64,000 nucleotides of DNA from contig CABQLY010000005.1 of the NCBI GenBank assembly GCA_902465155.1, positions 62,001-126,000 of the forward strand, in the 5' to 3' direction. This stretch comes from an uncultured Oscillospiraceae bacterium (GTDB lineage Bacteria; Bacillota; Clostridia; Oscillospirales; Acutalibacteraceae). This document shows positions 50,788 through 59,906 of this stretch, one piece after another. Each line of letters starts with the position of its first letter. Positions within the stretch are counted from its first letter, which is position 1. Below the pieces are notes generated by a model. That model saw nothing but the letters and a program-made list of their open reading frames with translations, made no database searches and was not told the DNA's origin. The position numbers and the translations under genes were made by a program.

Positions 50788-52188
50788 ATGTCTAAGTTAT
50801 ATATTACCGATACCATTTTGCGTGACGCGCACCAGTCCCAAGCCGCTACTCGTATGCGGCTGGAGGATATGCTGCCCGCCTGCGAAGTTTTAGACAGCAT
50901 TGGCTATTGGTCGTTAGAATGCTGGGGCGGCGCCACCTTTGATAGCTGTATGCGCTTTTTGGGCGAGGACCCGTGGGAGCGCCTGCGCCAGCTGCGCAAG
51001 GCTTTGCCGAACACCAAGCTGCAAATGCTGCTGCGCGGCCAAAACCTTTTGGGCTACAAGCATTATGCCGATGATGTAGTAGACGATTTTGTTAAAATGA
51101 GCATTAAAAACGGCATTGATGTTATTCGCGTGTTTGACGCATTGAACGACAAGCGCAACATTGCCCAGGCCATGAAAAGCATTAAAAAATACGGCGGCAC
51201 CTGCGAGGCTGCCATTAGCTACACTGTAAGCCCGGTGCATAATGAGGATTATTTTGTAACCTTAGCCGGCGAGCTGGAGGAAATGGGCGCAGATGTTATT
51301 TGCATTAAGGATATGGCCAATTTGCTGCTGCCTATGGACGCTTACAGCTTGGTAAAAAAGCTGAAAGAAAAGGTTCGCATTCCCATTCATCTGCACACGC
51401 ACAACACCACCGGCACCGGCGATATGACCAACCTAATGGCGGTGCAGGCCGGGGTAGATATTGTAGATTGCGCCCTTTCGCCGCTTAGCAACGGCACCTC
51501 GCAGCCGGCTACCGAAGCTCTGGTTGCTACCCTAAAGGGCACCGAGCGGGATACCGGGCTGGGTTTAACCAAGCTGAGCAAGGCGGCCGCCCACTTCCGT
51601 ACGGTTGCCGAAAAATTAAAGGCCGAGGGCTTTTTAGACCCTAAGGTTTTAAGCGTAGATACCAACACGCTGCTGTACCAGGTTCCGGGCGGAATGCTTT
51701 CTAACTTAATTTCGCAATTAAAGCAGGCCGGCGCGGAGGATAAATATTACGATGTTTTAGCCGAGGTGCCCCGCGTGCGGGAGGATTTTGGCTACCCGCC
51801 GCTGGTTACCCCAACCAGCCAAATTGTTGGCTCGCAGGCCGTTTTAAATGTGCTTTCCGGCGAGCGTTACAAAATGGTTACCAAAGAATCTAAGGGCTTG
51901 CTGCGCGGCGAGTACGGCCGCGTGCCCGGCAAGGTAAACGAGGAGGTTCGGCAAAAAGCCATTGGCAACGCCGAGCTTGTTACCTGCCGCCCGGCCGACC
52001 TGCTGCAGCCCGAGCTGGAAAAATACCGCGCCGAGTGCAAGGATATTGCCAAGAGCGAGGAGGATGTTTTAAGCTACGCCCTGTTTCCGCAGGTGGCCCA
52101 AAAATTCTTTGCCGAGCGAGATAAATCGCCCGAGCAAAAAGCGGCCGAGGCTGTGCAGACCTTGTATGTACAGGATCTTGGCAATTAA
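50788..52188 (+). CDS. oadA: Oxaloacetate decarboxylase alpha / carboxyltransferase subunit without biotin domain
   Basis: 466 residues. DTILRDAHQSQAATRMRLEDM gives the metal-binding Asp, VICIKDMANLL the lysine that is carbamylated, and IPIHLHTHNTTG the HxH metal site; SPLSNGTSQPATEALVATLK and PGGMLSNLISQL follow, as in the 5S/OadA/pyruvate carboxylase CT family. Full OadA proteins are near 590 and include the biotin domain, which here is a separate gene. The substrate is therefore most likely oxaloacetate (giving pyruvate and CO2). RBS AAAGGAGAAG. Confidence 0.94.
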   Translation: MSKLYITDTILRDAHQSQAATRMRLEDMLPACEVLDSIGYWSLECWGGATFDSCMRFLGEDPWERLRQLRKALPNTKLQMLLRGQNLLGYKHYADDVVDDFVKMSIKNGIDVIRVFDALNDKRNIAQAMKSIKKYGGTCEAAISYTVSPVHNEDYFVTLAGELEEMGADVICIKDMANLLLPMDAYSLVKKLKEKVRIPIHLHTHNTTGTGDMTNLMAVQAGVDIVDCALSPLSNGTSQPATEALVATLKGTERDTGLGLTKLSKAAAHFRTVAEKLKAEGFLDPKVLSVDTNTLLYQVPGGMLSNLISQLKQAGAEDKYYDVLAEVPRVREDFGYPPLVTPTSQIVGSQAVLNVLSGERYKMVTKESKGLLRGEYGRVPGKVNEEVRQKAIGNAELVTCRPADLLQPELEKYRAECKDIAKSEEDVLSYALFPQVAQKFFAERDKSPEQKAAEAVQTLYVQDLGN

Positions 52189-52470
52189 TTAAATTTTAAA
52201 GCGGGGCTGCCGCCGGCCGTTTGCAAACGCGTTACGGTTTGCTGGCATTAGCTAAGGCTTTTGTTGGCAAAGGCTTTGGCCTAAAACCCCCGCCGTTTTG
52301 GGCAGATTTGAATAATTTCTGTTTGCCCTGGCAACCGGGAAATGCACCCGAACAGTGCTTTCCCGCTGCCAACCCACTGCCCGAAAAGCGCAATGACCAA
52401 TTTGATTTTTGCACTTTTTGGGCAATTTTTTGCAAAAAAGCAATTCTGCACCGTTTTTGGAGGAAGACTT
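52189..52470. other. Gap after oadA
   Basis: About 280 bp with no gene or strong terminator. GC-rich complementary runs (GCGGGGCTGCCGCCGGC near 52200) could form a weak hairpin. Confidence 0.25.
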
Positions 52471-53109
52471 ATGACCTTTAACCCTTTTTCAGAATTTAGC
52501 TCCGGCGCCGCGGCAAGCACTGCGTTTTCTGTGCTGTCCCTTATTTTGGCTATTGTGGCAACCGTTTTGGCCTTTGTTTTTTTTGTGCCGGAAAAACGCC
52601 GCGAAAAGCTGAACGCTTTCGGAAAATTTATTCACGACACCTGCAATTTTAAATACTTAATTGTAGAAAAATTGCTGCAAGCATTTTACATATTCGCTAC
52701 TGCTTTTGTTATTTTAAGCGGATTTTTTATGCTGTTCCAAACCACTTACGGGCACTGGCTTGGCGGTTACGGCTTGCTTACCATGATTTTAGGCCCCATT
52801 GCCATTCGCTTGGTTTACGAGCTTTTAATGATGATGGTTTTACTGGTTAAAAATGTAATTGCCATTAACAATAAGCTAAAAAGCCAAAACAACGAAAACG
52901 GCAAAGATATTTTTGCCACCCCCGATATTTCTGCCGTGCGGGAGTCTTTTAAGCAATATACCGCCCCGGCACAGCCGGCCGCGCCCGAGCAACCGACCGC
53001 GCCCGAGCAGCCTAAACCGGCGCAGAATACCAACGAGGCCCCGCAGTTTTGCACAGCTTGCGGCGCCAAGCTGGATGCAACCGGCAAATGCCCGAATTGC
53101 AACCATTAA
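52471..53109 (+). CDS. Zinc-ribbon membrane protein (DUF4282-like)
   Basis: 212 residues, ATG at 52471 directly after GGAGGAAGACTT. Two or three membrane helices (VLSLILAIVATVLAFVFFV; LQAFYIFATAFVILSGFFMLF; GLLTMILGPIAIRLVYELLMMMVLLV), the latter two resembling DUF4282. A Pro/Gln/Ala linker (APAQPAAPEQPTAPEQ) leads to a C-terminal zinc ribbon CTACGAKLDATGKCPNC. Function unknown; the ribbon likely faces the cytoplasm. Confidence 0.75.
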   Translation: MTFNPFSEFSSGAAASTAFSVLSLILAIVATVLAFVFFVPEKRREKLNAFGKFIHDTCNFKYLIVEKLLQAFYIFATAFVILSGFFMLFQTTYGHWLGGYGLLTMILGPIAIRLVYELLMMMVLLVKNVIAINNKLKSQNNENGKDIFATPDISAVRESFKQYTAPAQPAAPEQPTAPEQPKPAQNTNEAPQFCTACGAKLDATGKCPNCNH

Positions 53110-53164
53110 TAAGCAGCCGAATGAACCTTTATTTTAAACTTTAATTTTAATACGGTGCAGTGCT

Positions 53165-53196
53165 GCCGGCGGGAAGCTATTCCCGCCGGCTTTTGC
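53165..53196 (+). terminator. Terminator of the zinc-ribbon gene
   Basis: 10-bp perfect GC stem (53165-53174 with 53181-53190), then TTTTGCTTTTT. Confidence 0.88.
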
Positions 53197-53206
53197 TTTT
53201 TACCGG

Positions 53207-53250
53207 TTTTTGCTTTCCGCTGTTTTTGCTTTCCGCTGTTTTTGTGCTGC
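53207..53250. repeat. 16-bp tandem repeat
   Basis: TTTTTGCTTTCCGCTG at 53207-53222 and 53223-53238, with a partial third copy to 53250. Non-coding; no function seen. Confidence 0.75.
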
Positions 53251-53349
53251 ACGCTGGTTTTCTTTGGGCGTTGGCTTTGTGCTGCTTGTTGGCTTTTGCC
53301 GGTTGGCCCTTTAAGGCGGGCAAGCTGCCCTGCTGCCGTGCGGCAGGGT

Positions 53350-53388
53350 AAAAAATAAAATGCGCCAACCTAAAGCGGGTTGGCGCAT
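53350..53388 (-). terminator. Terminator of the DUF368 gene
   Basis: 11-bp perfect stem ATGCGCCAACC (53360-53370) with 53378-53388; on the minus strand it is followed by TTTTATTTTTT. About 120 bp after the DUF368 stop. Confidence 0.85.
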
Positions 53389-53511
53389 AAGTTGAATTTT
53401 AACAATTTTAGCGGGGCCGCCGGGGGGTAGGTACGGCCAAAACAGGTGCCCCGCCTAATAGGTTAAAACGCCTGCAAAGGGTTTTGTTTTTTTGTAAAAA
53501 CGGCGTTTTAA

Positions 53512-54336
53512 TTAGTTTTCCTGCTTTGTTACCCAGCGCTGTAAAAGAAAAATAAAAGCAAAGCCGGCCGCGCAGGTTAAAATGCAAATAGGAATATTTA
53601 TTCCGGTTGGCAGCTGCGCCGGCAATAGCTGCGGAACCGAACCAATTAAAAACCCAAAAATAACCATGTAGGTTACGGTGTGGTGCTTTTCTATCATATA
53701 CTCCATTGTTTTGGCAACGCAAACGGTGCCAACCAAAACGCCTAAGGCCAGCGGAATGTAGGGCAAAAGGCTAAAGCTGCGCATGGCGGTTAGCAGGCCG
53801 GAGTACAGCCCTAACATTAAAAGCATTTGCGAAACGCTAATGCCCGGCAGCACAAACGCAATAGAAATTAGCAGCCCGCCCACAAATTGCAGCAGCGCCC
53901 CCGTTAGGGTAAAGCCGCTTTGGGGGGCAAACAGCCCTTGCGGAATACAGGCAATGAGCAGCACAAACAAAGCGCCCAGCATGGCGCAGGAAACATTTTT
54001 AAAACTGGCCCTTTTAGCGCCCGAGCTTTTTAAAATGGTTGGCGCGCCGCCGGCCACCGCCCCAATAAAAAAGAACTGCGTTTGGGTGGGAAAGGCGTCG
54101 GTTAACGGTTTTAAAAGGTAGGCCGCAAACACAAAAAAGCCAACGGCGCCGCCCGCGGCAAACCAAAGTAAAAAGCGCAAATTTTCGCGCACATTTTTGC
54201 GAAAAGAGGCTACCGCCCCAATTACCCGGTCGTAAACATCTAAAACCATTGCCATGGTGCCGCCGCTTACGCCCGGAACCGTCATGGTGCCGCCGATCCA
54301 CAGGCCTTTTAAAAGGGTAATAATGTTATTTTTCAT
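53512..54336 (-). CDS. DUF368 membrane protein (polyprenyl-phosphate carrier type)
   Basis: 274 residues, about eight membrane helices. The N-terminus LLKGLWIGGTMTVPGVSGGTMAMVLDVYDRVIGAV is the DUF368 hallmark, repeated in inverted form as LLISIAFVLPGISVSQMLLMLGLY. DUF368 proteins were shown to be recycling carriers (PopT) that bring undecaprenyl phosphate back across the membrane for cell wall and glycan synthesis. Start ATG with AAGGAATTTTTAGT upstream. Confidence 0.93.
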   Translation of the reverse strand: MKNNIITLLKGLWIGGTMTVPGVSGGTMAMVLDVYDRVIGAVASFRKNVRENLRFLLWFAAGGAVGFFVFAAYLLKPLTDAFPTQTQFFFIGAVAGGAPTILKSSGAKRASFKNVSCAMLGALFVLLIACIPQGLFAPQSGFTLTGALLQFVGGLLISIAFVLPGISVSQMLLMLGLYSGLLTAMRSFSLLPYIPLALGVLVGTVCVAKTMEYMIEKHHTVTYMVIFGFLIGSVPQLLPAQLPTGINIPICILTCAAGFAFIFLLQRWVTKQEN

Positions 54337-54349
54337 ACTAAAAATTCCT

Positions 54350-55000
54350 TTAAATAAATTTGCTGCCGTTTGCCAAATAAAGCGCGGTACGGCAAACCGT
54401 GTAGCCGGGGTTTAAGCCGGTTTGCTCGCTAAACGCCTTTAGCAGCAGGGTGGGGTTAATGTTGTTTTCGCCCCCGGCGGGCAACTTTAAGGTTAGGCTT
54501 ACGCCGTTTTTTTGGGGCGTAAGGCTTTGTGCTAAAATAAGCGGCGCTAAGTTTAGCTGCTTTACAGCGCCTTTTTTTGTTTTTTTAGCGGTAATTATTT
54601 CCGGTTGGGCCAAAAAGGCTAACAGCGGCTCGTAAACAGCCGAATCCTGCAGGGTAATTTCAAATTCGGCCGCGGCAATTTTGCCCGTTTTGTTTACCGG
54701 CTCGGCCAAATTAAAAATTTCAAGCCCGGTCGGTGCGGCCGCAATCAGCCGCTGTTTTAAATTAGCAAAGTCAACCGGGGTTTCTTGCTGCAGTTTAAAA
54801 TCAAAGCATTCGTAATTGCTGGTAAACCCTAAAGAAAGGGGCAGGGCAAAGTTAATGTAAAGGCGGCTGTTAAACCCCTCGGTGTACCAAACCTCCAGCC
54901 CGGTACGGCGCAGCATGCGGGTTACCAGGCGGCTCATATCTAAGTGCGAAACAAAGCGCAGCGGCCCGTTTTTGCGGTAAAAAACTCTAACGCTTTTCAA
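54350..55000 (-). CDS. Radical-SAM-associated protein (TIGR03936/DUF2344)
   Basis: 216 residues from a TTG at 55000, 9 nt after GGGGAGGG; this start overlaps the end of the radical SAM gene by 14 bp and fits the family, which begins just before VRVFYRKNGPLRFVSHLDMSRLVTRMLRRTG. FNSRLYINFALPLSLGFTSNYECFDF is also typical. It always travels with, or is fused to, the TIGR03960 radical SAM protein; function unknown. Confidence 0.9.
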   Translation of the reverse strand: MKSVRVFYRKNGPLRFVSHLDMSRLVTRMLRRTGLEVWYTEGFNSRLYINFALPLSLGFTSNYECFDFKLQQETPVDFANLKQRLIAAAPTGLEIFNLAEPVNKTGKIAAAEFEITLQDSAVYEPLLAFLAQPEIITAKKTKKGAVKQLNLAPLILAQSLTPQKNGVSLTLKLPAGGENNINPTLLLKAFSEQTGLNPGYTVCRTALYLANGSKFI

Positions 55001-56834
55001 AGCAAACGCCCTCCCCGTATTTGTTTGCCCCGCAACCGGCGCACTGCTGGCGGCAATTGGGGGTTGTTTTGGCTTGCTGTGCTTTTTGGTACTCGCGCAC
55101 AAAAAACGCTTTGGTCACACCGTAGTCTAAGTGATCCCACGGTAAAACCTCGGTTACCTCACGGGTGCGGTTGGCGTAAAAGGCCGGGTCAATGCCACAT
55201 TCCTCAAAGCTTTGCTGCCAAAGCTCCGGTTTAAAGCACTCGGCCCAACCGTCCATTTTGCAGCCCTTATTCAGCGCTTTTAAAATAACCGGCCCAACCC
55301 GGCGGTCGGCCCGTGCCAGCACCCCCTCTAAGGCGCTGGTGGCGCTGTCGTGCCAGCTTAGCGAAATTTTTCGGCTTTTTACGCTTTCAATTAAAAGGTG
55401 CTGGCGGCGGCACATTTCCTCCCTTGTTATTTGCGGGCAAAAGGCAAAGGGGGTAAAGGGCTTTGGCACAAAGGTAGAAAGGCTAACCGAAACGCTTACC
55501 GCCTTGCCTTTTTTGCGGTTGGGGTTTTGGTAGTAAAGGTCTACAATTTTTTGCGCCAGCACGCCAATGCCAAGAACATCCTCGTCGGTTTCGGTAGGCA
55601 GCCCCAACATAAAATAAAGCTTAACGGTGGTGTAGCCGCCCTCAAAGGCCAGCTCGCAGGTAGAAAGAATTTCTTCCTCGGTTATGTTTTTGTTAATTAC
55701 ATCTCGCAGGCGCTGGGTGCCGGCCTCCGGCGCAAAGGTCAGGCCGCTTTTGCGAATCATTTTCATTTTTTCTAACAGCTCGGGGGAAAAATTATCAATC
55801 CGCAGCGAGGGCAGCGAAAGGCTAATTTTTTCCTGCTCAGTCCAGCCAATCATTTGCTCTAACAGCGGCTGAATACCGGTGTAGTCGCTGGAGCTGAGGG
55901 AGGAGAGCGAAAGCTCATCGTACCCCGTATTTTTGCAAAGGGTGTAGGCCTGGTTGTTAATACATTCTACCGATTTTTCTCTAACCGGGCGGTAAAGGTA
56001 GCCGGCCTGGCAAAAGCGGCACCCGCGAATACACCCGCGAAAAATTTCCATTACCGCGCGGTCGTGCACAATATCTATGTACGGAATAGGGAATTTTTTA
56101 GGGTAGTACGATTGGTCTAATTTAGGCATAATGCGTTTTTCTACCGGCAGCGGGGCGTTGCAAAGCGGCTCTACCGCGGCAACGGTGCCGTCCTCGTGGT
56201 AACAAACGCGGTAAAGGCTAGGTACATAAACGCCTTTAATTTTTGCGGCGTTTATTAAAAATTGGCGGCGGCTGTAGCTGCCGTCTTTTTTCATTTTAAG
56301 GTAAAGGTCTAAAACCTCTAAATCAACCTCCTCGCCCTCGCCTAAAAAAAACAGGTCAATAAAATCGGCCATTGGCTCCGGGTTGCAGGCACACGGCCCG
56401 CCGGCTACTACAATGGGGCAATCGTCCCCGCGCTCGGCGCTGTAAAGGGGAATATTGCCCATTCGCAGCATATTCAGCACATTGGTGTAGCTTAGCTCAT
56501 ACTGCAGGGTAAAGCCAATAAAATCAAAGGCGGTTAGCGGGTCGCGGCTTTCTAAGGCAAAAAGGGGAATGTGCTGCTCCTGCATAACCTGCTCAAAATC
56601 CACCCACGGGGCAAACACCCGCTCGCACCAAATTTCGGGCCGCTCGTTAAACTGCTCGTAAAGAATTTTAATGCCTAAGTGCGACATTCCAATTTCGTAA
56701 GTATCCGGAAAACAAAAGGCAAACCGCAGCGCAACCTTATTTTTCTCTTTTACCGTGCTGCCAACCTCGCCGCCCGCATACCGGCCCGGCTTTTGTACCG
56801 TTAAAAACAGTTCCTCTAATTCTTTGTTGTTCAT
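54987..56834 (-). CDS. TIGR03960-family radical SAM protein with B12-binding-like domain
   Basis: 615 residues; the ATG at 56834 follows GGGGGA. A cobalamin-binding-like N-terminal domain (LGIKILYEQFNERPEIWCERVFAPWVDFEQVMQ) is followed by the radical SAM core IFRGCIRGCRFCQAGYLYRPVREKS (CxxxCxxC) and a Cys-rich end (CRQQCAGCGANKYGEGVC). Family members are widespread in Clostridia and are thought to modify RNA or protein, but no reaction is proven. Paired with the DUF2344 gene. Confidence 0.93.
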   Translation of the reverse strand: MNNKELEELFLTVQKPGRYAGGEVGSTVKEKNKVALRFAFCFPDTYEIGMSHLGIKILYEQFNERPEIWCERVFAPWVDFEQVMQEQHIPLFALESRDPLTAFDFIGFTLQYELSYTNVLNMLRMGNIPLYSAERGDDCPIVVAGGPCACNPEPMADFIDLFFLGEGEEVDLEVLDLYLKMKKDGSYSRRQFLINAAKIKGVYVPSLYRVCYHEDGTVAAVEPLCNAPLPVEKRIMPKLDQSYYPKKFPIPYIDIVHDRAVMEIFRGCIRGCRFCQAGYLYRPVREKSVECINNQAYTLCKNTGYDELSLSSLSSSDYTGIQPLLEQMIGWTEQEKISLSLPSLRIDNFSPELLEKMKMIRKSGLTFAPEAGTQRLRDVINKNITEEEILSTCELAFEGGYTTVKLYFMLGLPTETDEDVLGIGVLAQKIVDLYYQNPNRKKGKAVSVSVSLSTFVPKPFTPFAFCPQITREEMCRRQHLLIESVKSRKISLSWHDSATSALEGVLARADRRVGPVILKALNKGCKMDGWAECFKPELWQQSFEECGIDPAFYANRTREVTEVLPWDHLDYGVTKAFFVREYQKAQQAKTTPNCRQQCAGCGANKYGEGVCFEKR

Positions 56835-56973
56835 AGCGTCCCCCAAATGTCACAAATAATCTATTTTATTATACTAAACCGGGCGCCAATTTTCAATGTA
56901 TTTTAGCAAAATTCGGTGATTCCCTTTTGCCGGGCGAAATATTAGTTATATTAAAATAATTTTTTAATGTGGG

Positions 56974-57002
56974 TTGCTTTATTTTTAGTGCTATGGTAAA
57001 AT
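56974..57002 (+). promoter_or_regulatory. Promoter of the dockerin-CotH gene
   Basis: TTGCTT (56974-56979), 17-bp spacer, TAAAAT (56997-57002), 34 bp before the ATG. Confidence 0.7.
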
Positions 57003-57035
57003 ACAGGTGGCATTTTAAAAATAGGGGAGATATTT

Positions 57036-59012
57036 ATGAAAAAGCTTAGCATTTTGTTTTTGTGCGCCGTTTTGGCGTTGCAGGCGGCAGCGCCGTGGTA
57101 CACGCCGGCAGCCGCCAAGGCCTACGGCACCGGCCTTTCGCTGCGGCTGGATGTTAACGCCAGCGGCGCGGTAGATTTAAAAGACTGCACTTTGGCAGCA
57201 CAGCTGGCCGCCGGTTGGAATTTAAATACGGCGCTGCGGGAGCGAGCCGATGTAAACGGCGACGATTTGGTAGATTTAAAAGATGTTGCGTTGTTAACCG
57301 GGCTGGTTGTTGGCAGCCCCCGTTGGGCCAACCACGCCGAAAACAACACGGCTTACGACTGGCCGGAGCTGGAGCCCGGCACCGCCAGGGCGGGAACGGC
57401 ACTAAGCAGCGGTGAAGCTGCCGAAAAGGCCGAGGGTGCGCTGCAAAGCTTTACCCTTTTAACGCAAAACAACAGCGAGTTAGGCTTTAATTTAGCCTGC
57501 TGCATTAGCGGGGGCGAGGTTACCGCCCTGCTGCCGGCCGGCACCAACCTTGCAAGCTTAGTACCAAGCTTTGAAAGCACCAAACCGCTTTACTACGGCG
57601 GCAAGCGCCTTTATTCGGGGTTTAGCACGGTAGATTTTACCCGACCGGTGGTGCTGCGGGTAGGCTCGCCGAGCAGCAGCGAGCAGTACGAGCTTTACCT
57701 TAAAACCTTTAACACCGGCTTGCCCTCCTTTTGCGTTACAACCGAGGGCTACGAGCCTATTAACAGCAAGGTAGAACGCAAAAACTGCACGGTATTTGCC
57801 GGCGGCGGCAACCGCGAAAAAAACGGCGAATACGCCTTTGAAACCAACCAAACCGTACAGCAAACCGGAACGGTTAAAAACCGCGGGTGGACCAGCTTTT
57901 ACATTTACCCCAAAAAAAGCTACACCCTAAAGCTGGATAAAAAAGAGGACTTTTTGGGCCTTGGCAAAAATAAGGAATGGGCTTTGGTGGCCAATTTTCC
58001 CGACCGCAGCTTGGTACGCAACGCCGCGGCCAACCGGCTGGCGCACGCCGTGCAGATGGAAACGGTTATGGACCTAAGGTTTGTAGACCTTTGGGTAAAC
58101 GGAACCTACCAGGGCAACTACCAGCTGATTGAAAAAATTGAGGTTGGAAAAAACCGGGTGAATATTACCGATTTTGACGCTTCGAGTTTGCCGGAAAACA
58201 TGGGCTATATTGTTGAAACCAACGGCCACAACAAGGCCGAGGAATTTGGCACCTTTACCGGTGGGCAGGACGCCGACCGCCCCCAAAGCTGGCAAAAAAT
58301 TAACAGCTACGCAACTTACGACCCCTTTAGCGGCGATATTTTCTTTAACTCTAAGCACTTTAGCAGCATTTTTAATGTAAATAAACCGTCGGATAAAAAG
58401 CTTATGGCCTTAAGCGCGGCGCAGCGCAACGCGTATTTAGATTACATTTACACTTATCTGGATCAAACCGAGGCGGCCATAGCCTCGGGCAGCTACCGCA
58501 GCGCCGCCGCGTATTTGGATATGGACGCCATGGCGCGCTGGTACATTGTAGAGGAGCTGAGCATGAACACCGACTCCCGGCTGCATTGCTCCTGCTATAT
58601 GTACAAGGACGCCGGCACTAAGCTGAAAATGGGCCCGGTTTGGGATTTTGACGTGGGTTTTGGCAACGGAAAATACGCCAACGAAAACCATGTAAAACAG
58701 CCGTATTTAGACGGCGCAACCTGGTTTGCCAAGCTAACGAATATGCCGGAGTTTAGGGCTGCGGTAAAGCAGATTTGGCAACAAAATTACAATGAAATTT
58801 CGGCCCTGAACAGCTATATTACAAAAATGGCGCAAATGCTGAGCACCTCGCAGGCCTACAACTTTAAGCTGTGGGGCATAAACGATTACGCCGAGCATGC
58901 CTACGCGCGCTCTACACAGGGCATTTCAACCTACAGCGGGCAAATAGATTATTTAACCGGCATTGTAAACGCCCGCATGCTTTATATGCAAAATAAGCTT
59001 GCAGGCTGGTAA
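57036..59012 (+). CDS. Secreted CotH-kinase-family protein with N-terminal dockerin
   Basis: 658 residues. Signal peptide to about 28, then a dockerin at about 36-92 with both calcium repeats (LDVNASGAVDLKDCTLAAQL; ADVNGDDLVDLKDVALLTGL). An Ig-like domain (about 130-230) precedes the CotH domain (about 235-655): KKSYTLKLDKKEDFLGLGKNKEWALVANF..RSLVRNAAANRLA, then HCSCYMYKD..KLKMGPVWDFDVGFGN, the kinase metal-site region. CotH kinases phosphorylate Ser in spore coat proteins; dockerin-CotH fusions are known in cellulosome-making clostridia, where their target is unclear. GGGGAG before the ATG. Confidence 0.92.
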   Translation: MKKLSILFLCAVLALQAAAPWYTPAAAKAYGTGLSLRLDVNASGAVDLKDCTLAAQLAAGWNLNTALRERADVNGDDLVDLKDVALLTGLVVGSPRWANHAENNTAYDWPELEPGTARAGTALSSGEAAEKAEGALQSFTLLTQNNSELGFNLACCISGGEVTALLPAGTNLASLVPSFESTKPLYYGGKRLYSGFSTVDFTRPVVLRVGSPSSSEQYELYLKTFNTGLPSFCVTTEGYEPINSKVERKNCTVFAGGGNREKNGEYAFETNQTVQQTGTVKNRGWTSFYIYPKKSYTLKLDKKEDFLGLGKNKEWALVANFPDRSLVRNAAANRLAHAVQMETVMDLRFVDLWVNGTYQGNYQLIEKIEVGKNRVNITDFDASSLPENMGYIVETNGHNKAEEFGTFTGGQDADRPQSWQKINSYATYDPFSGDIFFNSKHFSSIFNVNKPSDKKLMALSAAQRNAYLDYIYTYLDQTEAAIASGSYRSAAAYLDMDAMARWYIVEELSMNTDSRLHCSCYMYKDAGTKLKMGPVWDFDVGFGNGKYANENHVKQPYLDGATWFAKLTNMPEFRAAVKQIWQQNYNEISALNSYITKMAQMLSTSQAYNFKLWGINDYAEHAYARSTQGISTYSGQIDYLTGIVNARMLYMQNKLAGW

Positions 59013-59137
59013 ACGGCCACAGTGCCAAAGCAAAAAGGCTTGCCGTTTTTGGCAACGATGTTGTTAATTTTATTCGGGCAGCTTTTTTGCGCGGGTGCCT
59101 GCTTTAAGGCTTGAACCTAAAAGAATCAAATAAGCCG

Positions 59138-59189
59138 CGCCCCATTTGTTAGGCTTTGTACCACCTTGCTTAACAAATGGGGCGTTTTT
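59138..59189 (+). terminator. Terminator of the dockerin-CotH gene
   Basis: 17-bp stem with one G-U pair (59138-59154 with 59168-59184), then TTTTT. Confidence 0.85.
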
Positions 59190-59300
59190 GGCGTTGCTTA
59201 AAATTTTTGCGGGTAAAGTTTTGGCTTTTGCCGGTTTGTGCCGGTAAAAATTCGGCACCGTAGGGCGGCCGCCCCCAACGGCTTTAAGGCAATTAAACGG

Positions 59301-59906
59301 CTAAGAGCGCGGCGCTTTGCGCAGTAAAAGGCTTAAAAAAAGGTAAATGCCGGGTAACAGTTGGCTTTTTTGCGGCGCCTGCAGCCACAAAACGGTAAAA
59401 AGCAGCAGCATACCCGCGCAAAAAGCTGCCGAAACCACCCGGCAAAGCAGCTGTGCCCGCTGGCCTAACAAAAATTGCTGCGCAAGGCAGGATAAAACCG
59501 AGCCGCCGTCTAACCCCGTTACCGGCAGCAAATGGAACAGCCCAAACCCGGCCTGGCACAGCCCAAACCGCCAAAGCAAAGGGCTTTTAAAGCAGCAGTG
59601 GCAGCAAAAAAGCAGGCCGGCGCAAGCTAAATTGCTAACCGGCCCGCTAAGGTACATACGGCACTGGGCGCTCCACCCGGCGTTAAAGCTGCCTTTTAGG
59701 GTTACGGCACCCGGTTTAATAATAATTTCCCTTAATAGGTCGCCGTTTTGGCGCAGCACCAGCCAATGCCCCAGCTCGTGCAGCAGCACAGCCGGCACCG
59801 CCGCCGGAATTAGGCCGGTTTTGTCGGTGTAGGCCAGCAGCGCCAGCAGCCCGCAAAACAAAACCGAAATTTGAAAGCGGATGTGCAGCAGCCGAAAAGT
59901 GATCAT
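59301..59906 (-). CDS. spoIVFB: SpoIVFB-like M50 intramembrane metalloprotease
   Basis: 201 residues, four to six membrane helices. Zinc site HELGHW near residue 44 (AVLLHELGHWLVL) and the second site GLDGGSVL in the position of NPDG. It is a compact site-2 protease; in sporulation SpoIVFB cuts pro-sigma-K in the mother cell. Its start overlaps the M23 gene stop (ATGA), as spoIVFA-spoIVFB do elsewhere, supporting the name. Confidence 0.88.
   Translation of the reverse strand: MITFRLLHIRFQISVLFCGLLALLAYTDKTGLIPAAVPAVLLHELGHWLVLRQNGDLLREIIIKPGAVTLKGSFNAGWSAQCRMYLSGPVSNLACAGLLFCCHCCFKSPLLWRFGLCQAGFGLFHLLPVTGLDGGSVLSCLAQQFLLGQRAQLLCRVVSAAFCAGMLLLFTVLWLQAPQKSQLLPGIYLFLSLLLRKAPRS

Noticed and set aside
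52342..52470. 43-residue upstream extension of the zinc-ribbon protein
   Set aside because: GGAGGAAG lies directly before the ATG at 52471, and the extension has no family similarity.
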